In this document: positions 1 through 26,501 of the stretch, piece by piece
How positions within the stretch are numbered: the stretch's first letter is position 1
How the letters are laid out: each line of letters opens with the position of its first letter
DNA from: Cercozoa sp. M6MM
Taxonomy: Eukaryota; Endomyxa: Ascetosporea
Assembly (NCBI GenBank): GCA_040357565.1
Contig: JBDODJ010000101.1
Direction: 5' to 3' (one strand)
Length of the DNA stretch: 41,055 nucleotides
Translations under genes and position numbers: made by a program
The notes under the pieces: generated by a model
The model's input: the letters and a program-made list of their open reading frames with translations, nothing else
Databases searched by the model: none
Told to the model about the DNA's origin: nothing

Positions 1-48
<48 letters not shown>
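1..48. repeat. (CA)n microsatellite at window start
   Basis: A pure CA dinucleotide run opens the window. It precedes a likely 3' splice site at 127 (pyrimidine-rich stretch ending in TTTTGCAG), so it lies in an intron of the long gene that follows. It is one of the few CA-oriented tracts; nearly all others read TG on this strand. Confidence 0.97.
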
Positions 49-49
<1 letters not shown>

Positions 50-127
50 CATGGGAATTTGAGCTGTAAAAAAGATAAACAACTCGACTGGATGCAGTAA
101 AGATAAACATTGTGTGCTGTTTTGCAG

Positions 128-14349
<14,222 letters not shown>

Positions 14350-14718
14350 CGCGTTTGAACGGTCTCACCCCAAACATCCGCGAATGCCCCGGGCTATTTT
14401 GGTTGTGCATACTGTCATGACGCAGTTTGGATTCTTCTTAGTTAGTTGAGTCTTCTAGGAAACCAACTATGTAGTTCCCCTGCACCAGCCTGGGGTGGGT
14501 CGCTTAGGGTAGGACCATATTTGGATTCTTCTTACTGCAAAGCACGTCGTTTTGTAGGCGAGCAGCAAGATATACTAGATTCGGGACGATCTTTAAAATC
14601 ACTATGACCGTTTAGTACCTTAATCGCGGACGGGACGGGGACTTCTGCGATTATTGGTCCCACAGACATGAAAGTAGTCGACTACTGGACACGACGGCAC
14701 GCTAACGCTAGGTTCTAG
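14350..14718. other. Convergent intergenic region, no gene seen
   Basis: This lies between the end of the BEACH-like gene (+) and the coiled-coil gene (-). It contains two copies of TTTGGATTCTTCTTA (14426-14440 and 14520-14534) and, at 14441-14482, a segment similar to one at 29477-29521. It shows neither coding periodicity nor any sign of the PH or BEACH domains expected after the upstream gene. A weak acceptor (TTTTGTAG, 14559) followed by a six-codon frame ending TAG could be a spurious last exon. Confidence 0.6.
14441..14482 (+). repeat. Dispersed repeat, copy 1
   Basis: A 42-nt segment starting GTTAGTTGAGTCTTC and ending GTAGTTCCCCTG. It aligns with 29477-29521 at roughly 80 percent by eye with small gaps. 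A second shared word, AGGGTAGGACC, lies at 14506-14516 and at 29349-29359 but on the other side of the copy, so the surroundings have been rearranged. The element class is unknown. Confidence 0.6.
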
Positions 14719-17675
14719 CTACGAGGCGCGCGTCGTCCATTGGTCCATGCGGCGATTGAGTGCATTAATCTCTCGCTGTAGACCGCGCAGTTCCGGGTCG
14801 GAGTCCTTCTGGGCGGGATTTTCCTCTGAGCAAGCACATTGTAGATAGTCAGAAAAGTTCACGTTACAGCAAGGAGAAAGGGGTACCATCGGAGGATGCG
14901 AGCACCATGCGCACACCGGCACGCTGTCGCTTGAGACGCAGAGAGACCGGGTCGTCATCTTCGTCTGCCTCGTTAAAGCCGCTGCTGTCCTTGTGTCGGT
15001 CGGTACTGCTAGTGCCTGTGAATCCCTCGTTGCCCTCTTTGTCTGAATCGGTGAAAAGGGGGTTAAAAACACAGTTCATACAGAGCGGTAGGGGATACCA
15101 GAAGGTCGCAGCAGCTGCGCAATGTCGGCCGAGGAGAGGCCGCCGTTGTCGAAGAGACTCAGACGACGGTTGCCTCCTTCCTGCAAGGATACCGAGTACA
15201 AGTGCGTTTATGGTTCCTTAAGGGTGCTTGTGTGGAGAGTACGCTCGACACAGTGCCGGTGAGTCCGTGCTGCGCGTGATTACCCGTGGAAGACGAGGCT
15301 GCCGTGCCTGCCAGGAGACTCCGTCTGCTCTCTGCGAAACAGACACGGGCAACGAATGAATGAGAGACGTCGGTGATACACTCAAGGATACCGTATGGAG
15401 ACTCAGCAAAGGTGACACGCTTGTCGTCAGCGGCGGTTGTCCCTGCCCACACACACGTATATGTCTCTGCTTGAGAAACCCGATAGTTCATCTGGAGTAC
15501 CCCGCTGCTCCAGTTCGAGTTCCCTCTGTCGCAGCGCTTGCCGTAACTTGCGCAACTACAGCAGTCGCACAATCAGTCAGGTCAGCGAAAGAAGCAAAGA
15601 GCCGAGCCAGAGAGGAAATGAGAAGGCACAGTCATGGACATGTCCCGTATGTCGTCGTCCTTCTGACGTATCGTGTCCTTGGCCTGCGCCAGGTCGGCGC
15701 GCAGCTGCTCGACACTCGACGAGGAGCGTCGCCACTCGGACAGTTTCGAGTCGAGCACGCGCTGCTGCGAGTCGAGTTGCGAGGCCACGCGCCGCTTCTC
15801 TTCTTCGAACTGTTTTTTAGCCTGCACAGACGAGTAGCGAATAAATACGAGTACATACAACAGATGTGTCACACAGCAGCGTACCTCGTCTACGGCTGCT
15901 TTCTGGTGCGATAGTTGCGCTAACCTGTGCTGGTAGTCAGCTGCACTCGGTGATAAAAGTACAGAGAAGGGAGAAGGGAAGCAGCGAGAAGAGAAAGGAA
16001 CCACGAAGCTCGGCAACGGCATCATCAAATCGCCGCTGTAGCTGTCGCTTTTCGTTTTCGAGATTGTCTCTTTCGCGTTGCAGCTGCACGAGTGCAATTT
16101 AGCAACACTCAATACTCCCAACGACCCTCCTTCCACACGAGTTCTTTCGAGTACCTTGTCGAAGGCATCGTTGACTTCGCTTCGAACGCGGTCGGCCTGG
16201 TCCCGCTGCGCGCGCACACGCGCCTCGAACTCGTCCAGCTGCGACTCGCGTCGCGAGCACTCGTCGCTCAGTTGCGCGACCTGCTCGAACTCAGCGTCAG
16301 AAAACAAATTCGAAATATCTATACACACTAATATCTCGGCATGTCAACGCACCTGCTTCTCCCGACGGTCCATCTTGAGGGCGACCTCCTGCAGCGAGCG
16401 TGCGCGCTGCTCGAGTGCCGCCTGCTGCTGCCGCAGTGTGTCCTCCTGCCGCGTCGAGCTGGCCAGTCGCTGCTCGACGTCGCGCTCGATCGCTTCGATC
16501 CGCGCCTTCTCGCGCTGGAGGTCTGTCGGGGTTCGAAAGGGTACAAGGTTGCCAGAGTAGACAAGGGAAGGGTGGGGCAACAAACGCACTGTCGAACAAG
16601 GAGCGCAGTCGCTGTTTTTCGTTTTCATTCTCAGCGCGAAGCTGCGCGTTCTTCTTGTCGTCGGCTTCGATCCGTCGTCGCTCTTGCTGGAACTGCCGCT
16701 CCTTGGCTGCGCACGCATGCTCACGTTCGGTCAGTTCCTCTTTGGTCCGTTGCTGCGTTGATTGATTGGGGGTGCCAAGTACAGAAGCACAAACACAAGT
16801 CGGCAAAGGAGGCTACGAGTTGCTCGTCGAGTGCGGCGAGTCGGCGGTCCTCGGCGCGCACCTCTCCGTCGAGTTGCGCCTTCTGCCGCGTCACTTCGGC
16901 GTCGAGCTGCGCGAGCTCACGGCGGCGCTGAGAAACCTTCTTCTCGCGCTCGGCGACTTCGCGCTTGAGCGAGTGCTGCAGTCGCTGCGCCTCGGATCGC
17001 GCTTGCTCAGCTTCCTCTCTAAGAGGGAAGGGGTTGGGTTTCCATTGGTGGGTGGGAGAGAACAGAGAAGCAGGCTGCTGTACTGAGCGTTGCGCAGTTG
17101 CTTCTCCTTGCGTTCCAAGTCGAGTTGCATCTCCTGCTGCCGCTCGCGCTCGCGGTGCAGCTGCTGTTGGCGCGCTTCGAGTCGAGCGGCCACTTCTTGC
17201 AGGTCCAGCTCACGCTGCGCTACCTCGCGCTCACGCTCACGCAGGCGGCGCTGTGAGTCTTCGATCGCACCTCGCTCCTGCGTAGAGAGACACAAGGAGG
17301 CGCACGTACGTCAGACACAAGTTTACAGCAGAGTGAAACACTAGAGAGAGAAGGAAAGTAGAGAAGGAAAGTAGCAGGGAGCGGCACGCGCGGAGTGGGG
17401 TGTCGTACTGCTTCGCGACGGAACTCGTCTCCGAACTCGCGCGCAGTGAGCGGTCGCGATGACGCCGGCGCCGTCAGCACACCAGGCAGCGCACCGCCCG
17501 GCAAGGCACCGCCGGCAGTGTCGTACGCATAGTGCGACCGCGTGCCGACGCCAGGAGGAGGAGCGATCGTCGTGTCGAACAAGGTGTCCTCTAGACGGCG
17601 ACTGCAGCAACAACAGTACAGAACAGTACACAAGGCGACCCGCCCAACAATCAAAACATGCAAATCCTTCACCAT
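14719..17675 (-). CDS. Coiled-coil protein of unknown function
   Basis: The gene reads leftwards in about a dozen exons. A non-helical N-terminal segment carries LEDTLFDTTIAPPPG (around 17590). It is followed by several hundred residues of charged heptad sequence, e.g. RLREREREVAQRELDLQEVA (17250), REKARIEAIERDVEQRLAS (16510), DQADRVRSEVNDAFDK (16200) and KLRQALRQRELELEQR (15540). The C-terminal part is acidic and Ser-rich, then LRGLQREINALNRRMDQWTT before the TAG at 14719-14721. Exons join in phase; for example, the intron at about 17020-17090 (donor GTACAGC) restores a Gln codon. The start is uncertain: ATG at 17675 follows an acceptor-like CCCTCCAG, and upstream in-frame ATGs exist. No enzyme motif is visible. 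Basal-body or centrosomal coiled-coil proteins look similar, but this composition alone cannot prove a family. Confidence 0.7.
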
Positions 17676-18099
17676 CTGGAGGGAAAGCTTTATTGGACTA
17701 AAAAGTAAGTAACGAATGCCAAAACAGGCTTGTTCTCCCGAAATGGCCGGAAGTGGCGCCGTTGGCATGACCACGATCAGAGCGCAGTGCTTAAAGCAGG
17801 GCGTGAAAACACACCGCAGCCCGATCGAATGGATCCCAGATTGCAATCATGCAATCAGCAATTCGAGCCATTTACCGCGTGTCACCGAATAGAGGATCAG
17901 TCATGCCGGTCTTGTCGACAACACAGACCACGCGTGGACACAACGAGAGCGCAGATCGCTCACGTGAAAGAGTCGCCAGCGCTCACCGAATGAATAATAA
18001 AGACAAAAAACAATCAACCGCCACCTCTTGACAGACATAAGAGCCCTAAGTGTCCGCACAGTGCTGTGGTATAGCATTTAAGGGCGTGAACGGTGTCAG
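17676..18099. promoter_or_regulatory. Divergent intergenic region between coiled-coil gene and USP32
   Basis: About 420 nt separate two start codons pointing away from each other, so both promoters, or one shared bidirectional promoter, should be here. It is more AT-rich than the flanking exons. I see no defined TATA box or other named element. Part may be 5' UTR or non-coding exon, since an intron-like end precedes the coiled-coil ATG. Confidence 0.45.
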
Positions 18100-18607
18100 A
18101 TGGGCAATCGTTCATCCAAGCTGCTCTCCGTCGAGGAAGCCCAACAGCGCTGTAAACTTTCTTTCGTGATTCTCCAGTCAGTTCGACTGCGTTTTTCATG
18201 TGAGACTGAGTGAGCTGATTTCATAGTGACGACGGAGGAGTGGGATCGCTGGAATGACAGCTTCGATCGACTGGCACAGCGCACAGCTCGTGCCTTGTAC
18301 GCCCGTGTTGATGTGTCTTCGAGGTACCTGGGCTGGTGGGAAGCTCTGCCTGCATCCAAAATGTCTGCTGTGTGCTGCAGCAAGCCCTTCGTGTCGGAAG
18401 CGGTGTTTCAAGCGGCCATCCTGCGGCGTCGCATGCCGGCACAGATGGGCCGCCGACTCTTTGACGCTCTCAACGTGAAGCGTAACCGTCGCCTGTCGCG
18501 ACGCGAGTTCCTCACCGGCATGGTGGCCCTCACTCGCGGCACTGTCGATGAACGTCTCCGCCTTCTCTTTGGCATGTACGACACGCACATGGTGCCTGCC
18601 TCTCTCT

Positions 18608-18665
<58 letters not shown>

Positions 18666-21608
18666 TGTGTGTATGTGTTTCAGGACGGAGTGCTCTACGT
18701 GGACCAAGTGATGACGGTGACGAGCTACTTTGCGAGTGCACTGTCGACGCGTCACGTGCCTCGCGACTGTGGTCGCATCCTGTTCCGTGCCATGCAGCCT
18801 GGTAGGCCACCTTTGGGGGGGGGGCGCGGGGGCCCCCTGTATGCTCATGTGTCTATCTAGGCGAGGTGGAGGCACAGCGTCCCAGGCACAAGCTCTCCTT
18901 CGAGAACTTCCGACAGTGGGCACTGCGTCACCTGGACTTCCCCATCGTGTCCTGGGTCTTTGCCCTCGACAGTCCCGAGGCACTCGAGCGTGCCACGCAA
19001 GAGGCCGTGCAGCGCCGCCAGGAGGTCGCCGCGCTGGCACGCGAGGCCGAGGACATGCGAAAGGATGGTAGTTATGCCCACCATGACGTGTATATTTTTG
19101 TACGTGTGTATATGTACATACACTGTGTATCAATGTCACGCAGGCGACGAGAGACGCGAGTTGCCCGAGTGGACCGACGCGCAGAAGAAGGCCGTGCGAC
19201 TCGCGCGACGCGACCGTGCCACGCGTGCTCTAATGTAGCCACACTCTCTCACTCACCTAGCTGGTCTTGGTGTCTGTGCATCCCTCTCCGTCCGCGCGGA
19301 TGTGTACAGGAAGACAACGGTCGCGAAACCAGCGGGCGACAAGGAGAAGGACGAGAGTGTGGAAGAAGAGGTTGCCGCCGATGCGAATGTTCTCGTGAGT
19401 CCCACGAGCAGTGACAATAGCAGCAACTTCCGTGTGCGTCCGCGCGGAGGCTCCGTGGCCTCGCTGACCCACTTTGACGAGAAGGAACTCACCGACCTGG
19501 AGCGGCAGTTCCACCGCATGCGCGAGCGAGGTAGTTCTCCCTTCCTTCCTCCCTCCTCCCTTCCTCCCTCTGCACAGTATGTACAATGTGTGCATGTGTG
19601 TGTGTGTGTGTGTGTGTGTGATGCAGCGAGCGAGAGGAGGTTCCTGGAGTCGCGTCTCACGCCGACGGCCGAGGAGAGCGAGAGTGAGAGCGACAACAAC
19701 GATGAGGCCGAGCTCACCGACACTGTCGACGTCAGTACACCTGCTGTCCAGCAGGACAAGGACAAGGACAAGAAGGACGAGGACGAGGACGAGGAGGACA
19801 AGGACGTCTCTGACGAGAGCGACTCCATGCGCCGCAGTCGGGTCTTTGTGAACCACTCGACGCTCGAGCAGATGCTGCGCAGTGGCGACTCTGCCGGCGA
19901 CGACGTGTTGGTACCCCCCCCCCCCTTCCCTGCGCATTTTAGATATCAGTCATGCCATCGCCCCTTGCCATTGTGCTACAGGTCCGCCGTGTGGTGTCGG
20001 CGTTCGACGCCAATGCCGACGGTCGCGTCGATCTGCGCGAGTTCCTGGTCGGTCTGTCCTCGTGCTGCCGCGGTTCGCACGACGAGAAGCTGCGCTTCGC
20101 CTTCCGTGTCTTTGACGCCAACGCCAGTGGTCACTTGCAGCGTGGTAGACCTCGCGTTTGTCCCTTGCCTTCCTTTGCCTTCCTTTCCTTTCCTGTACTG
20201 TTGTGGGTGTGCGACCAGGCGAACTGGAGGAGATGCTGCTGGCCGTGTGGAAGGTGGCCGAACTCAAGGAGAAGATTGGCGAGTTGCTGAACCGACCCAA
20301 GGACAATGCCGCTGCCGACACTGGCGACGGCGATGGCGAGAATCCCGACGCTGTGCACCGCTTGGTACTTTCCATATACCTGTATCTCTATTTATAATAT
20401 GACATATACACATGTGTACATTGATCCAGGTTGTCAAATTGGTCGACACAATCTTCCGCGATTACGATCTCGATGGCGATGGTCGCATCAACGAGTCCGA
20501 GTTCCGTCGGTACCCAAGCCTGTCATCTCTGTCTGTATGTACCCATGCACACCTGTATGATGACAGATGGGCCAACGACAACCCGTACGCACTGTCGTTT
20601 TTCTCCAAGATCCATGAGGTGACCCTTCCTCCTATGCATGGTTTGGTATGTACACTTGTGTATGTGTGTGTGTTATATGGTTGCAGTTCGCCACGGTGCG
20701 ACTCGGTCTGCAACCCAAGAGTCCTTCTCACGAAGGTGAGATTATTCGGCGCTTCCTTGCCCAGGTACAGCACACCTGTAATTGCATTGTCTGCACCGGC
20801 ATACCATACCAACTCTCCTTGGTAGTGTCCGTACGCCACTCACGAGTCGCCGGCGTCGACTCCGCTGCCCGAGAGCAGCAGCAGCGCCGCCGTCGAACTC
20901 GAGCCAATCGGCGGCGGCGACGAGGAGAGCGACGGCGTCTTTGTCGTGTCGTCGCGCTGGTGGCGTGTCTGGCGCGACTACGTCAACTCGGACGGTTCCC
21001 CACCCCCATTCCTCTGCCCCCTCCGCCTGTCTACTTACTGTCTACGCAGGTGCCTCGGTGCGTCCTGGTCCTGTCGACAACGAGGACATTCTCGAACTGG
21101 GTAACACCCTCTGTGTTGGATGGGTTTGTGTATAGTTTGACATGATGCCACTCAGAGGGCGACACTCAAAGCGACCGTCGGCAGCTGCAGCTGCGGCGCA
21201 GTTGCGTCGAAGGCCCCGACGCTGACTTTGTCATCGCGAGCGAGCGCGTCTGGTTCGCGCTGTCCAACTGGTACACACACTGCTCCAACCGGCTTGTCTG
21301 TTGTTGGTACACATGGTACACACGGTAGGTACGGAACCTCGCGGATCGGCGCCATTCGGCGACACGTGGTGCGCGACGTAGATGCGCCTGACAGTCGGCA
21401 GCGCGTGGTGGAGCTCTTCCCGCCCGCCTTTGTCGTCGAGATTCCCTCGCTGGGCCGCTCCATTCGTGTACCCTTCCCGGTGTCCCTTCCTTGTATGTCA
21501 TCTGCGGTATGTGTGTCACGCAGTGGTACGCTTCGCGCACGATGCGTATTGCCGACCTCAAGCGCGGCGTGTGCGAGGCCGCTGACCTGCAGTAGCCTGA
21601 CCCTTCTG

Positions 21609-21668
<60 letters not shown>

Positions 21669-24600
21669 CCCTTGTATCGCCCTTGTATGACCCTTGAGCA
21701 CAGGCCGCACAAGGTGCGCATGTGGGACGCCGCGCAGTCTGCCGAGGACGCCGAGGAACCGTCGGAGTCGATGGCGGCCTCGGTGGACGCTGGGCCTGCA
21801 CCTGAGCCGGTGGCCGACGCTGCCGCTGCCAACGGTGCCGCAGACCAGCAGGGCCAAGGACAGGGACAGGAGGCAGCAGTCGGTGCCAGCAACCTCACGC
21901 CGCTGGTGGACGAGCAGACGATCGACGAGGCCGCTCTCGTCGACGGCCAGCGCGTGCTCGTCGAGATCCAGCGCGAGGATGGCTCGTAGCCTGACCTCTT
22001 GCACATGTAGTAGAGGTCCGCTTCTGTGTACTGCCCTTCTGTGTGTGACTACAGGTGGCCGGGTGTCAAGCCGCCGCCGCGTGCGTCGCGTGGCTTTGCC
22101 TTGCGTCGCTGGTGGCCTGGTACTTTTCTTCGTCAGTCCAGGTACATGTGGGTGTGCAGGTGCATGTCTGTATGGTGCGACAGCATCGCCTGCCAGTTCG
22201 ACGACGACGTCTGCGGCGTCTGCCCCTGCACCGTACTGCCTCTGGCCACCTCATGCTCTCTCTGTAGTTCCCTCCTGTGTATGTCTCCGTCTGCATGCAC
22301 AGTCAACGCGAGACAGAGCTGACAGACGACGCCTACAAGGGCGTTACGGGTTTCTACAACCTCGGCAACACGTGCTTCATGAACGCGGCGCTGCAGTGCC
22401 TGAACCACACGCCGCTGCTGTCGGCGTACTTCCTGTCCAAGCTGTACCAGCACGAGCTCAACCCGGACAACCCGCTCGGTATGGAGGCCAAGGTGGCCGC
22501 GCAGTATGGCCGTCTCATCCAGCAGATCTGGCACGCCGAGCCATTCGCGCGCATGGCCCCGCGCGCACTCAAGTCCACCATCGGTGTCTTTTCTTTACCC
22601 CTACCCCTTCGCCGCCTTGCCGCCCATACCCCTACCCTTACCCTTCACCCCTCATACACCTCCCCTTTACCCCCTCCCCTCGCAGGCAAGTTCGCCCCGC
22701 AGTTCACGGGTTTCCGTCAGCAGGACGCGCAGGAACTGCTCGCTTTCCTGGTACTGTCAACTCTGTCCGTTTGTACCTGTCTTGTGTACAATGTGTACGG
22801 TACAGTTGGACGGTCTGCACGAGGGTCTGAACCGCGTGCTAGACAAGCCGTACATGACGATTCCCGACTCGGACGGCCGGCCCGATGCCGAGGTGGCTGC
22901 TGAGGTGTCTACTCTTTACCCCCTGCCTGTGTGTGTGTGCATGTGTGGTGTATGTCTGGCAGCACTGGCAATGTCACGTGGCACGCAATCGCTCCGTCAT
23001 TGTCGACCTGTTCCAGGCGCAGCTCAAGTCGGTACCAACTGATCCCTGTTGATCCCTATTGATCCCATGAGAGTGACTGAGTGACTGCAGACCGTCATCC
23101 GCGAGTGCGACTGCCGTCGCGAGAACGTCAAGTTCGACCCCTTCTCGGTCCTGTCGCTGCCGCTGCCCAAGCCGCGGGTGCCACCATATATCCCTCCTAC
23201 CCCTCTCCTCCATACCCCTATTACCCCCCCCCCCCCCGGCAGGAGCGGTATGTGCAAATCGTCGTTGTGTTCGACGCACTCGAATCGGCCGGCCGCGTGC
23301 CTGTGCGCTACGCTGTGCCGGTGCAGTATGGCGAGGTGTCTTGTGCTATCCCCTCCCCTTACATGAGTGTGTGGATGTGCGTGTGTGTGTGTGTACAGAG
23401 AGTTAGCGAAGTGCGCGAGCGTCTGGCCGAGATGTGCGAGGTGCCAGCCAGGTGCGTTGTGTCACTGTTAACCCCCCCCCCCCTCCGAGTACACGGACTG
23501 AGTGTGCTTGCAGACGACTGGTGGTTGCCGAGGTGTTCAATCGTCGACTCTACCGGTGCACTCTCACTAACCTGCCTGTCTCTATATATATATATATATC
23601 GCTATCTATATATTTATATGTATGTACTGGTATATGTGAGTGTGTATGGACAGAGCACTGCGCACTGGCAGCGACGCGGCTGTTCTGTCGGAGCGACGCG
23701 GCGACCTCCTGTACGCCTTCGAGGTGCCGCGCAGCATGGCGCCGCGCAAGCCCTCACTGCCGCCCTCTCGTTCCAAACAGCAACAACAGGAGAAACAACA
23801 ACCGAAACAACAAAGCAAACAGGCCGACGACAAGGTCGTTGTCAACGGCAAGGAGGTCACTCCCGTTGACACCGCACCTGCAGCTGAGACCGCTGAGACT
23901 GCCCAGACTGTTGAGACTGTCGAGGTGACTGAGACTGCAGCTGAGTCTACCGCTGAGGTCACAGAGGGAACTGACACCACCGAGGCAGACGAGAAGCAGC
24001 AGCAGGAAGAGGAGCAAAGCGAGGAGAAGGAGGAGGAGGAGAAGGAGGAGGAGAAGGAGGAAGAAGAGAAGCAGGAGGAGGAAGAAGACAACGAGGACTT
24101 TGCCGTGGTGCCTCAGCGTGATCCGACCGAGCGAATGTCGTCGGCCGAACGCGCCTTTGCCGCCTACGGTCCGAGTGCCGCGGCCACGGGTGCCGCCTCA
24201 GCCGTCTCCTCGTCCTCCACCGGCACTGCCCCTGCACGCACGTCTGCCTCGCCCTACCGCTCGCCTTACAGTAAGTCTGTGTGGATGTGTATGTTTGTAT
24301 GTACGTGTGTGTGCGGACAGGCTACGGTGGCTACGGTGCGCGCAAGGCGGACCCGCAGCGCGACGTGTTGCGTGTCTACGGCGACGTGGCACTCGACTAC
24401 AGGTGCACATACCCTCTGCCTCCCCCTTACCTCCTTGCCTTTTGCACCTTACACCCCTGGTCTGACCGCAGGTGCGTGCGCGTGCAGCTGCTGCACCGTC
24501 GCATGGTGCCGACGCAGGACGCCTTCCTCAACACGCACCGGCCGAAACTTGTGGCACATGCGCCGCTGATCCTGTGGTACCTTTTGTCTCTCCCGGTCAC

Positions 24601-26118
24601 TCACTAGTCATGTGTATATGTCTGTGAATGTGCGTGTGATCAGGGTGCGACCGGCCGAGTTGACACGTGCGCAGTTGTACGACCTCGTGTGGCAGTACTG
24701 CCGTCGCTACACGTCCATGCCAGCGTCGACGTCGGGTACTCTCTGCACACTGTACTTTGTGTGCTCTGTGTGCACTGTACTTTGTGTGTGTACTCTGCAG
24801 CGAGTTCAGAGACGGCGCCTCCCTTCACACTGAAGAGAGTCACGCAGAGTGCGCAGCAGTGCCTCGTGTGTCCCTGGGTCAACTGGTGCTTTGGCTGCGC
24901 ACTGCCGGCCGACGACCTGTGCCTGGTATCTGCTGGCCTACCTTGTCTCTTTGGTCCGTACATGTGTCTGTGTCTAGGCCACGGAACCGACCTTTGCGCG
25001 TGCTGCTGCACGAGTGCGAACGGGAGCCTTGCAGGCGCCGACCCTTGCCATTGGTACCGTGTCTAGTTCGTCTGTCCATAAGCGTGCATACACATGTGTG
25101 TGTCCGTGTGCAGACTGGGACGACGACTACTTTGAGCAGCATTTTGACGTGCGCGAGTGCGACGCCGTGTGGCCGCACGCCTCGGTGTCTGCCGCCGCCA
25201 ACGAGCGACGTCGCGCGCTCTCCTTCGGAGACTGCATGCGCGAGTTTACCAAGATCGTACCCTCTCTGCCTGAGATATCTTTACTTTACCCCCCCCCCCC
25301 CCCCGTTAATCAGGAACGTCTCGAGGGCGAGTCGGCACTGTACTGCGGTCGCTGCGAGCGTGATGTGCCGGTGACCAAGCAGCTCGAGCTGTGGAGTCTG
25401 CCGCCTGTGCTGTGCATCCACCTGAAGCGTCTGGTACACCCCTGTGTCAACTCAATGTAACACGTAGGCTGCCCTATTGTACCACCTCTCAGGTCGGACG
25501 CGGCCAGAAGATCGCGACACTGGTGGACACGCCGCTCACCGATTTTGACCCGTGCGAGTTCGTGTCGCCCAACAACCATGTAACCTCTGCTTGTTGCCTA
25601 CCCCCCCCCCCCAGGTATCTTGCCCGTCTGAGTAGGCACTGCACGAGTCGCGGCCGCGGTACGACCTGTATGCCGTGGTGAACCACCTCGGCAGCGGCTT
25701 TGGCGGCCACTACACGGCGCACTGCCTGGTGCGGAAGCACGCCGTGGCGCGCATGCTGATGCGACACGAGCGACGCATGGACGAACTCGAGGGTCGTGCC
25801 ACCAGGTAGGCCTCCTTCACTGTAACACTTGTATTCTGCTGTACGCGTGGACGTTGCAGTGAGGACAAGGATGCCGAGGCGACAGAGGAGGCCGGCAACG
25901 CCGACACGACTGTCCCCGAGGACGCCGAGAGCAGCTCGAGTCAGGAGGGCCAGACCCAGGACGGCCATGACGGCGAGTGGTTCCTCTTCGACGACTCGCG
26001 CGTGCGCCGCATTCCGCGCGACCGCGTCGTCACCTCGCGTGCCTACATGCTCTTCTACGTGCGCCGAGGCCTCTGTCTTGCCGATGGTACCCTCTGCTGC
26101 ATGCACCTGGGTGCACTG

Positions 26119-26175
<57 letters not shown>

Positions 26176-26313
26176 TATGTATGTTGTCCTTCTGCAGTGC
26201 TGACGGACGCCGTGCTGGAGCGCACCGGTGCCGAACTTGATGCCGCGCAGCGTGAACTCGTGAGTGCTGCTGCCTCGGCCACGTGCGGTCGACCGCGTTG
26301 CGCCTTCATGTAG
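18100..26313 (+). CDS. USP32: Ubiquitin carboxyl-terminal hydrolase 32 (USP32) homologue
   Basis: This is a cysteine deubiquitinase spread over many exons, with the USP32 domain order. It starts MGNRSSKLLSVEEA, matching the MG start of animal USP32. A degenerate EF-hand region (FLTGMVALTRG near 18515) precedes two canonical calcium loops: DANADGRVDLRE at 20006-20041 and DLDGDGRINESE at 20466-20501. A DUSP domain follows (SRWWRVWRDYVN near 20957; ERVWFALSNW near 21243). The USP catalytic domain has the Cys box GNTCFMNAALQC (Cys codon 22373-22375), QQDAQELLAF (22720), DGLHEGLNRV (22812), zinc-knuckle Cys pairs (ECDC near 23105, CLVC and CFGC near 24865, CGRC near 25345) and the His box GFGGHYTAHC (His codon 25708-25710). 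An acidic insertion with long Glu runs (about 24000-24090) splits the catalytic domain. The chain ends CAFM, a CaaX prenylation motif, as I recall for animal USP32. Known USP32 acts on endosomal and Golgi substrates. Confidence 0.93.
18610..18679. repeat. (TG)n tract in USP32 intron
   Basis: TG microsatellite with two TATG interruptions. It runs to the acceptor TGTTTCAG (18684) before the exon encoding DGVLYVDQVMTVTSYF. Confidence 0.92.
21611..21669. repeat. (TG)n tract in USP32 intron
   Basis: A TG microsatellite with one TATG interruption, in the intron between the DUSP/linker exons and the exon beginning RPHKVRMWDAA. Confidence 0.92.
26123..26184. repeat. (TG)n tract in last USP32 intron
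   Basis: A pure TG run followed by TATG units in the final intron, upstream of the acceptor TTCTGCAG (26197). The last exon encodes the C-terminus with the CaaX box. Confidence 0.92.
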
Positions 26314-26501
26314 GTAGGCACGGGTCTCGTCTAGGTAGACACCAGACGCCGACGCCGAGCTTTGCGCGTCAAAGTGTAATTTGATTTGTCCAATCACCCG
26401 ACTTCAGTTAACAGCGCTGCAGAGGAGGTGTATATCTGCTATCGCATCATTCGATTCAGTTCCCCACTCGGCTCAGTCAGGCTGACGGCGCACATGGCGG
26501 A
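26314..26501. other. Short convergent spacer, no gene seen
   Basis: This holds the 3' ends of USP32 (+) and the SDHAF1 gene (-). No AATAAA is visible on either strand. Confidence 0.5.

Noticed and set aside
14559-14583. Last exon of the BEACH-like gene after the acceptor at 14559
   Set aside because: It would add only a few residues before TAG and shows no conservation; reading through to the TAA at 14347 is as plausible.
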